Positions 57,426-64,000 of a stretch of 64,000 nt of DNA are shown here, one piece after another. The position numbers and the translations under genes are program-made. The notes beneath the pieces were generated by a model that ran no database searches, was not told where the DNA came from, and saw only the letters and a list, made by a program, of their open reading frames with translations. Source of the stretch: Flavobacteriaceae bacterium (GTDB lineage Bacteria > Bacteroidota > Bacteroidia > Flavobacteriales > Flavobacteriaceae); assembly GCA_018402385.1 (NCBI GenBank), contig JAGYJA010000007.1, positions 682,001-746,000 on the forward strand, given 5' to 3'. Every line of letters begins with the position of its first letter. The first letter of the stretch is position 1.

Positions 57426-58529
57426 TTAAAACTCAAATTCCAATTGAACAACAACCGTTTCCTTTTTGGAAACGGTTGTTGTTTTCTTTTCAGTATTGAG
57501 ATTTGAGAGTGAAATGCCCAACAAGCGCACAGAGTCATGCGTTTTTTCCTGAAACAAAAGCTCTTTAACGGTTTCCAAAATCAACGCTTTATCTGAAATA
57601 AAATAAGGAAGGGTTTTGCTGCGTGTTTGCAAAGTAAAATCGCTGTACTTAATCTTGAGTGTAATGGTCTTCCCAGCGACTTTAGATTTTTTAAGGCGGC
57701 GCTCGATTTCATCAGCGATGTCTTGTAAGCGTTCCAGCATAAAAATCTCTGAAGAGATGTTTTCAAAAAAAGTGCGTTCAGCGCCCAGTGATTTCCTGAT
57801 GCGGTTGGGCTTGACCTCGCTTTTGTGAATGCCACGAACTACATAATAATAGTAAGTACCGCTCTTTCCAAATGTTTCGGTAAGGTATTCAAGGGATTTA
57901 CGTTTCAAATCTTTTCCGGTAAAGATGCCCAAATTATACATTTTTTCCTGTGTCACTTTCCCCACACCATAAAATTTCCTGATGTCCAAATTTTCAAGAA
58001 ATTCCAAAACTTCTTCAGGACCAATTGTTTTTTGTCCGTTAGGTTTATTGATATCACTGGCCACTTTAGCGATAAACTTATTGATGGAAATCCCGGCAGA
58101 TGCCGTCAACCCTGTCTGTTCAAATATTTTTTGCCGAATTTCTTTCGCGATAAGCGAAGCACTGGGGTTTCCTTTTTTGTTTTCGGTCACATCGAGGTAG
58201 GCTTCATCAAGGGAAAGTGGTTCCACCTTGTCTGTATATTCCAGAAAAATGGTCCTGATTTTTTGAGAAATCTCTTTATAACGATCAAAATTGGACCTTA
58301 CAAAAATCAAATCGGGACACAACTTTTTGGCCACCACACTAGACATCGCACTGCGAACGCCAAATTTCCTTGCTTCATAGCTAGCGGCAGAAACCACTCC
58401 ACGATCTGAACTTCCTCCCACAGCAACAGGTTTGCCTCGCAAAGCAGGGTTATCCAGTTGCTCTACCGAAGCAAAAAAGGCATCCATATCCACGTGGATA
58501 ATTTTTCTGATGGGAATTTCGTCGTGCAT
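57426..58529 (-). CDS. dinB: DNA polymerase IV
   Basis: The 367-residue Y-family translesion polymerase begins MHDEIPIRKIIHVDMDAFFASVEQ (catalytic DMD at residues 14-16). It also shows GGSSDRGVVSAASYEARKFGVRSAM, PLSLDEAYLDVT (second acidic pair), a helix-hairpin-helix IRKFYGVGKVTQEKM and the little-finger domain. It ends in LEFEF, close to the clamp-binding motif QLxLF-like QLEFEF. ATG 58529 is used; the long in-frame extension to 58808 runs antisense through the divergent gene and has no similarity. Confidence 0.94.
   Translation of the reverse strand: MHDEIPIRKIIHVDMDAFFASVEQLDNPALRGKPVAVGGSSDRGVVSAASYEARKFGVRSAMSSVVAKKLCPDLIFVRSNFDRYKEISQKIRTIFLEYTDKVEPLSLDEAYLDVTENKKGNPSASLIAKEIRQKIFEQTGLTASAGISINKFIAKVASDINKPNGQKTIGPEEVLEFLENLDIRKFYGVGKVTQEKMYNLGIFTGKDLKRKSLEYLTETFGKSGTYYYYVVRGIHKSEVKPNRIRKSLGAERTFFENISSEIFMLERLQDIADEIERRLKKSKVAGKTITLKIKYSDFTLQTRSKTLPYFISDKALILETVKELLFQEKTHDSVRLLGISLSNLNTEKKTTTVSKKETVVVQLEFEF
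57447..57486 (+). terminator. pyk terminator formed by the dinB 3' coding end
   Basis: A perfect 16-bp stem (57447-57462 with 57468-57483) around the loop TTTTT is followed by TTTC on the plus strand. It lies 22 bp after the pyk stop and within the last codons of the convergent dinB gene, encoding VSKKETVVV. Confidence 0.8.
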
Positions 58530-58557
58530 CACACAAAAATACTGTAATTTTAGGTCT

Positions 58558-59217
58558 ATGAAAAAAACTGCAATCATTTTAGGAGCCACAGGATTAACAG
58601 GCGGTAATTTACTTGACTTTTTGTTGAAGAATGACCGATATGGAAAAATCAAAGTGTTTTCCCGAAGTAGTGTGGGTATCTCAAACCCCAAACTTGAAGA
58701 ACATCTCATTGATTTGTTTGAACTTGAAAAACATAAAGAAATCTTCCAAGCCGATGAAGTTTTTTGCTGTATTGGCACTACCAAATCAAAAACACCTGAC
58801 AATAGCATTTACAAAAAAATTGATTATGGCATTCCTTTCGCTGCAGCGAAATTGTGCAAGGAAAATAACATTCACACTTTTATTGTAGTTTCAGCAATGG
58901 GGGCAAACCCAGAGAGCAAGGTGTTTTATAACAAGACCAAAGGCGAAATGGAACGTGATGCCCTAAAACAAAACATCCCAAACACATACATTTTACAACC
59001 CGGATTAATTGGAGGAAATAGGAGCGAAAAACGCCTTGGCGAATCCATAGCCAAGTTTCTTTTCAAAATACTGAACCCCATTATCCCAAAAAACTACCGC
59101 ACCATTTCTCCTGAAACGATTGCAAAAGCGATGTTGACACTTGCTAACCAAGGGTATTCCAAAAACAGAGTTGAAAACCAAACCATCAAAGAAATCGCAG
59201 AAAATGCTCGAAATTGA
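58558..59217 (+). CDS. NAD(P)-binding epimerase-like protein
   Basis: The 219-residue Rossmann-fold protein has GATGLTGGNLLDFLL at the dinucleotide site, CCIGTTKSKTP, FIVVSAMGANPESKVFYNKTKGEMERD (a Y...K-like region) and LQPGLIGGNRSEKRLGE. It matches the atypical SDR/HTATIP2-like family of unknown substrate. ATG 58558 is chosen, just clear of the divergent dinB start (28 bp away). Its end overlaps the CYTH gene by 14 bp. Confidence 0.85.
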   Translation: MKKTAIILGATGLTGGNLLDFLLKNDRYGKIKVFSRSSVGISNPKLEEHLIDLFELEKHKEIFQADEVFCCIGTTKSKTPDNSIYKKIDYGIPFAAAKLCKENNIHTFIVVSAMGANPESKVFYNKTKGEMERDALKQNIPNTYILQPGLIGGNRSEKRLGESIAKFLFKILNPIIPKNYRTISPETIAKAMLTLANQGYSKNRVENQTIKEIAENARN

Positions 59218-59674
59218 ACGTAAATTTTTAGTCATTACCGATGTCTATAAAAAAGACGCTTTTAAACAAACCCGTATTGTTCAAGGATTTCTAAATACAC
59301 ATCCTGAACGTACTGTGCGGGTGCGCATCAAAGGAGATCAGGGCTTTCTCACTGTTAAAGGAATCTCAAACCAATCAGGAACCATAAGAAGTGAATGGGA
59401 AACAGAAATTTCAGTTACAGACGCTGAAGAATTATTGGAATTATGTGAACCCGGTATCATTGATAAAACCCGTTATGAAATAAAGGTGGGCAACCATACT
59501 TTTGAAGTCGATGAATTTTTAGGGGAAAATGAGGGATTAATGGTCGCAGAGGTAGAATTAAATTCAGAAGATGAGTTGTTTGAAAAACCGATCTGGCTGG
59601 GAAAAGAAGTCACCGGGGAGTTAAAATATTACAATTCGCAATTGAGTTTGAACCCCTTTAAAAAATGGAAGTAA
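59204..59674 (+). CDS. CYTH-domain protein (triphosphate tunnel metalloenzyme)
   Basis: The 156-residue protein starts with the CYTH signature EIERKFLV and has RVRIKGDQGFLTVKG, EWETEI, DKTRYEIKVGNHTFEVDEFLGENEGLMVAEVEL and GKEVTGELKYYNSQLSL. Such enzymes cleave inorganic triphosphate or related organic triphosphates. ATG 59204 gives the exact family start. It overlaps the epimerase-like gene by 14 bp. Confidence 0.92.
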   Translation: MLEIERKFLVITDVYKKDAFKQTRIVQGFLNTHPERTVRVRIKGDQGFLTVKGISNQSGTIRSEWETEISVTDAEELLELCEPGIIDKTRYEIKVGNHTFEVDEFLGENEGLMVAEVELNSEDELFEKPIWLGKEVTGELKYYNSQLSLNPFKKWK

Positions 59675-59695
59675 ACAACATAATTAATATTACTA

Positions 59696-60185
59696 ATGAA
59701 AACATTTTTTTTATTATTGACGTTTACAGTTCTTTTATCGTGTAATCAAAACACTGAGAAAACTTTTGAAACTCCTTGCCCGGAAGAAGAAAAACAATCG
59801 ATGGCCACTTTAAAAAAGAAACTTACAGAAAAGGGATTTTCAACCTTTGATTATGTGGATGAAGCAACGCTGGATACTGTGTTGATGCAACAATACTTTA
59901 TGGCTTTTCTAAAACGTGGTGAAAACAGGTCACAATCCAAAGAAGAAGCAGATAGCCTGCAACAACTCCATATGGCACACTTAGGCAGAATGTATGCCGA
60001 AGGATTTGCAGATATTTCAGGTCCTTTTGGTGATGATGGTGGACATCAGAGGAATAACTATCTATAATGTGCCCACATTAAGAATGGCAGATAGCTTGGC
60101 AAATCTGGATCCTATGGTACAAGCAGGACGTTTGGCAGTAGAAGTGAAGCCTTGGTGGGCTGCTAAAGGATTTTATTTAAGATAA
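59696..60185 (+). pseudogene. YciI-like lipoprotein with a +1 frameshift
   Basis: The first frame (59696-60067) has a lipoprotein signal (lipid Cys16) and a YciI-like domain with QQYFMAFLKRG and QLHMAHLGRMYAEGFADISGPFGDDG. The second frame supplies GITIYNVPTLRMADSLAN, DPMVQAGRLAVEVKPWWAAKG. Deleting one G of the pair at 60041-60042 yields GDIRGITIYNV, so a single reading frame of about 163 residues is restored. The role is unknown; YciI-type folds bind small molecules. Sequence error is a strong alternative to decay. Confidence 0.75.
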
Positions 60186-60190
60186 GTTGC

Positions 60191-62560
60191 TCAATCAAAC
60201 TTCACCACCTCAACCTTTTCCTGAATCTTGTTGCCTTGATGGTCCATAACGGTCAAAATATATGTCCCGGGACTAACCACTACAGCAAGTTCATGAAAGG
60301 TTTCGGTTTTACCAATATATTTTTCATCTAAGTACCAATAAACTATGGCATCACGATTACGATGTGCCAATTTAAAAATAACATCATTTATAGTTTCATC
60401 AAAGTCTTTGGGAAGCATCACTTGTTCGCTTCTCTTGGGATAAATGAACGCCATTAATTGTTCATTTTCCGCGACGCAGTCTGGGTGAAAAGGGGGAAGT
60501 GTTTTGTATTCTGGATGCAGCCTCGAATAATAGTATTCCATTACCGGGGGCAAGCTAAACCAGTTCTTTTGTTTACTATTTTCCAACGGATAACATGAAG
60601 AATTGATGCGATAACTTTCGGTTTCATTTAATGTTGTTTGGAGGTGGTAAGGACACGACGCAGTATTTCCGCCTTGCATTGGAATCCATTCCACAGTAGT
60701 GGGTTCACAAAACAAACCTGCTCGGTAACCGCTTTGTGAACAGATGGTCTCTTCCATCAAATCATCATAAGGAATATCAAACCACAGTTTATTTATGGGC
60801 AAAACCTTTAAAACATCAAACAAAACTGGAGCCGCCGCTTGAATACCGGTAAGCCCGGGACGCCCTTCACCTATGGCATTTCCCACCCAAACCCCAATGG
60901 TGTAATCTGGCGTTACACCCACTGCCCAAGCATCCTTAAAGCCAAAACTTGTTCCGGTTTTCCAGGCGATGGGACGTGCGTCCTGGTAAAAGCTCCAGTT
61001 CTCATCTGCGTTGGGACGGTTGCTTTCGCGTAAGCTTTCAAACGTTTTATAAATAGCGCCGGCACCAAACACCGGTGGTTCAAATTGTAAATTTCCAAAG
61101 TCCTGTGTTTCGCCTTTAATAAAAACCGGATTACTAAATTCGTTTGCACGATATTGGCTTGAATTTGAAGTAAAATGATTTAACGTGGCGGCCAAATTTG
61201 CATATCCCTTGGTCACTTCATAGAGGCTGCTTTCGGCTCCACCTAAAATGAGCGTAAGTCCATAATGGTCTGCCGGGTGATTTATATTTCCCAAGTTCAT
61301 TTTCTTTAACTGGTTGTAAAATCGCTGCAATCCATAATCCTGTAACAATCTCACGGCCGGGACATTCAAGGAGCGGCTTAATGCGGTACTTGCAGGAACG
61401 GCACCATTAAATTGTTTTTCAAAGTTTTCAGGACTGTACCCATTGATTGTGGTTGGAACATCTGCCACCAGGGTTTTAGGGAGCAATTCGCCCGATTGCA
61501 TGGCCGAAGCAAATAAGAAAGGTTTTAATAATACTTCCTGTACTTCTGGGTTTATCTGTTACATCCACAAATTTTTGATGATCAACGGTAGTGGGAGTAT
61601 TGCCCACATACCCTAAAATTTCACGCGTGTTTACATCCATCACGATGATAGAAAGGTTGTGAATTTGATTTTGGCGTAATTGAAAGTGGTGGTCTCGTGT
61701 GATTTGATTGAGTTGTGATTGAAGTGTTGATTGAATGGTTGATTTAATTAGTTTTCCGGGATGATTTCGCTTCATCTTTTCAGTAAAATGCAGTGTTTGA
61801 TCAGGCAACGGATAAGGTTTCCCGGGAAGTGGTTCCAGAATGGACATTTCGTAAGTGAGTTCATCAAACACCTCTTTATCATAAAGTTTTTTTAAGAGTC
61901 GGTCTCTTTTTTGCTTTAATAACGTCTCATTTTTTCCGGGAAAAATAAGTGATGGTGCATTAGGCAAAACAGCCAACGCAGCACTTTGTCCCCAACTTAG
62001 TTCTTTTGCAGGTACACCAAAATAGCGCCATGAAGCGGTTTCCAGACCCACAACATTTCCGCCAAAGGGAGCATTGGACGCATAAAAGTTTAGGATTTCA
62101 TTTTGCTATAGCCTGCTTCCAGACGGGTTGCTTGAAAGAGCTCGATTACTTTTTCAAAATAGGTGCGTTTTTTATTCTTTCGCGAAAGCCTTATGACCTG
62201 TTGTGTAAGCGTGCTTGCTCCCCGCTTTTTGTCTGTTAATAAATTTTCCTTAAGTGCCTTCCCCATAGAAATGGGATTAAAACCGGGATGTCGATAAAAA
62301 TATTCATCTTCAAAATATTGAATACTGGTTGCAAAGCGAAAAGGCACACTATCCATTTGAGGAAACCGCCATTGGCCGTCTTCTGCAATGCGAGCACCCA
62401 GCAAATGGCCTTCCCGGCTTTCAACCACGGTTGATGTGGGGTCGTCAAAAAGGGGTTTGGGGAGACAGAAGAACCATCCCAGGAAAAGAATAATTCCAAG
62501 GGATAGTTTAATCTTGTGCCGGTATAAAAAGGTCTTTATTTGCTTTTTTTGAACAGTCAT
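60191..62560 (-). pseudogene. pbpC: penicillin-binding protein 1C with two frameshifts
   Basis: Three frames make one PBP1C of about 789 residues. Frame one (from ATG 62560) has a membrane anchor near 17-37 and glycosyltransferase motifs EDEYFYRHPGFNP and GASTLTQQVIRL. Adding one A in the A run at 62101-62104 continues to SKNEILNFYASNAPFGGN. Frame two carries the rest of the transferase and the SxxK site. Removing one A in the run at 61523-61526 restores SIIKPFLFASAMQSGE. Frame three has SRSLNVPAVRLL, AWKTGTSFGFKDAWAVG and the C-terminal BiPBP domain. It follows the alpha-2-macroglobulin gene with ATG directly after its stop. Confidence 0.88.
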
Positions 62561-64000
62561 TTATTGCTCCACCTTAATCCACTGCCCTTTGTTTCTGGCC
62601 AAGTAATTATTGTCATACATGGCTTCTGCCTGTGAACCCGGAAGATAGTAACTCCCCAGATAAGAAGCATTGAGTTTTACGGTAAAGGTTTTGGTTTCTT
62701 TTCGATTTAAATCAAAATAAAAATGAACCCGGTCATCACGTATATCGGTATATCTTGCATCGCCTGATGCGCCACCTCCCAATTCTGTGAAACTGGTATT
62801 TACGATTTCCCAACCACCGGGGAATAATTGTGAAAGGGCTACATTGTCCACAAAATCATTGGAGGTGTTTTCAATGCGAATCTGTGCTGTAATTTCTGTG
62901 CCTTGTCGCAGGGAGCTTATATCCATTCTTTTGCCATCACCATCAAAATAGTTTGTGACCACATTGAGGTTTCTGCGTTCAGCGAGTTCATCACCCACAG
63001 GAAGCTTGCCAGACTGGATGAGCCTTACATAAACCACATTGTCTTTTGTGTTTTTCAGGATCAGTTCATTTTCTCCCATTGTAAAGCCGATTTCACGTTG
63101 TGCAACCGCTTGATGCGTTTTTATGTTGTAGGATTTTCCGTTCTGGATATAGGTCACTTCAAGTGCTTTGCCTCCGTTTTTGGAAACCATTTTAGCCAGC
63201 GCCATCAATGCAAATGAAGTTTCCTGAGTGCTGTACCATTTTGATGAAGAAAGGTCTCGAGCAATAGAGAGCGAAAGCTCCCTTTGTTTGGCATCATTGA
63301 TCAATACCATACTTTCCAACGCCATAGCCCTGTTCCTGAAAGGGGATCCGTAAGAGTGATAATCATAATTTTTTGGTTGAAAATCAATATTTGCTGATTG
63401 TGCAAGTTGAATTGCCACCCGGTCCTGACCTGCGAGTGCATAAGCGGCTGCCAATCTCCATTTAGCGTCGTTGCTAAGGTTGTTTGTTTCGCGTAAGCGG
63501 TTCATTGCTGCCAATTCCGGTTGGCCTGCAAGTGCTAGTGTATAAAGCCTGTATGCCTGGGTGAGCTCTGTATTGTATGCTCTTACATTGGGTCGCCATT
63601 GTCTCGCTGCATTTTGTTGGAATCTCAACCAGTTACTTATGAAAGTTACAGGAAGTGCATAGCCTTTGCTTTTGGCCTCAAGCATAAAATGCCCCACATA
63701 GTTTGTGCTCCATTCATCTGCCTCGCGCTCGCCCGGCCAGTAACTTATCCCGCCGCCGGCACTTTGGTAAGTGTTTAATCTTCTGATGGCAACCTCGATA
63801 TTGCGCTGAATTTTTTGTTTTCTGTCCAATGTTATATCAAAAACATCTGCCAGATAGAGTTGTGGAAATGCCGCAGATGTGGTTTGCTCAACACAGCCAT
63901 GAGGATACTGAATGAGGTATTCCATTCTCTTAGTAAAATCCATAGGGGGCAGCGTGGAAAATTCCAGATAAGCTGCGTTACTTCCCGCCACTCCAAAGGT
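62561..64000 (-). CDS. C-terminal part of a bacterial alpha-2-macroglobulin (runs off the window)
   Basis: About 479 residues in one frame extend from the window edge to the stop at 62561. The thioester site YPHGCVEQTTSAAFPQ is near the start, followed by the helical thioester domain (RLNTYQSAGGGISYWPGE) and a receptor-like C-terminal domain. Bacterial alpha-2-macroglobulins trap proteases in the periplasm and are commonly paired with pbpC (YfhM-PbpC), as here with no gap. The N-terminal part lies outside the window. Confidence 0.92.
   Translation of the reverse strand, partial: TFGVAGSNAAYLEFSTLPPMDFTKRMEYLIQYPHGCVEQTTSAAFPQLYLADVFDITLDRKQKIQRNIEVAIRRLNTYQSAGGGISYWPGEREADEWSTNYVGHFMLEAKSKGYALPVTFISNWLRFQQNAARQWRPNVRAYNTELTQAYRLYTLALAGQPELAAMNRLRETNNLSNDAKWRLAAAYALAGQDRVAIQLAQSANIDFQPKNYDYHSYGSPFRNRAMALESMVLINDAKQRELSLSIARDLSSSKWYSTQETSFALMALAKMVSKNGGKALEVTYIQNGKSYNIKTHQAVAQREIGFTMGENELILKNTKDNVVYVRLIQSGKLPVGDELAERRNLNVVTNYFDGDGKRMDISSLRQGTEITAQIRIENTSNDFVDNVALSQLFPGGWEIVNTSFTELGGGASGDARYTDIRDDRVHFYFDLNRKETKTFTVKLNASYLGSYYLPGSQAEAMYDNNYLARNKGQWIKVEQ

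Noticed and set aside
57825-58409. A 194-residue open frame antisense to dinB
   Set aside because: It lies wholly within the well-supported dinB gene, has no recognisable family and is a mirror frame.
58530-58808. N-terminal extension of dinB
   Set aside because: The extra residues run antisense through the divergent epimerase-like gene and do not resemble DinB; the ATG at 58529 gives the normal start.
61520-62105. Phase variation of pbpC through its A/T runs
   Set aside because: The runs are only four bases long, too short for slipped-strand switching, and similar indels occur in unrelated genes of the window.

Overview
The window is a densely coded, AT-rich chromosomal segment of a member of the Flavobacteriia (Bacteroidota), most likely family Flavobacteriaceae. 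The evidence is the type IX secretion component PorZ, C-terminal type IX sorting domains, a TonB receptor with a carboxypeptidase-like N-terminal domain, lipoproteins with acidic residues after the lipid cysteine, families largely restricted to the phylum (DUF2480, DUF3078, IPExxxVDY), the long form of PurF, and promoters with the phylum-specific -7 box TAnnTTTG. The genus cannot be told. No tRNA, rRNA, IS element, prophage or CRISPR array was seen; it reads as core genome.

Layout. 1-3994: start of a secreted BNR-repeat protein, a frameshifted Xaa-Pro aminopeptidase behind two small palindromes, an alpha/beta hydrolase, a small Cys-rich protein and thiL. 4162-8799: a cell-surface operon with a type IX secreted LVIVD protein, a lipoprotein of seven propeller-like repeats, and an MbnP/MbnH-like copper-protein and di-haem-enzyme pair (the latter frameshifted). 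8957-16293: a SUF iron-sulfur operon (sufA-B-C-D-S-E, sufT) with two extra lipoproteins inside it and DUF2480 at its end. 16357-20919: DUF3078, a Zn protease-RimK-AstE-like set, 5-formyl-THF cyclo-ligase and two small membrane proteins. 20894-32310 (minus): lspA, dksA-like, ileS, TonB receptor, recO, porZ, gdhA. 32471-38881: mixed metabolic and hydrolase genes. 38868-47607 (minus): an AddAB-type recombination nuclease pair separated by an OmpA/TSP3 porin and kbl. 47760-53000: sodA, a 430-bp non-coding interval with two copies of a structured element, purF, a PfkB kinase, rnhA and purN. 53172-57425: acpP, fabF, rnc, an IPExxxVDY protein and pyk. 57426-64000: dinB, an epimerase-like gene, a CYTH protein, a frameshifted YciI-like lipoprotein, a doubly frameshifted pbpC and the 3' part of an alpha-2-macroglobulin gene.

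Two themes need a second look. First, the sodA-purF interval carries two ~74-nt units, each with a -7 promoter box, a 5' hairpin and a perfect 14-bp terminator hairpin whose stem differs between copies by compensated changes; this looks like a tandem pair of small-RNA genes. Second, four genes are broken by single-base indels (five indels in total), and in every case a one-base correction restores the family sequence. This points to sequence errors or very recent decay rather than real split genes, so those loci are annotated as one gene each.
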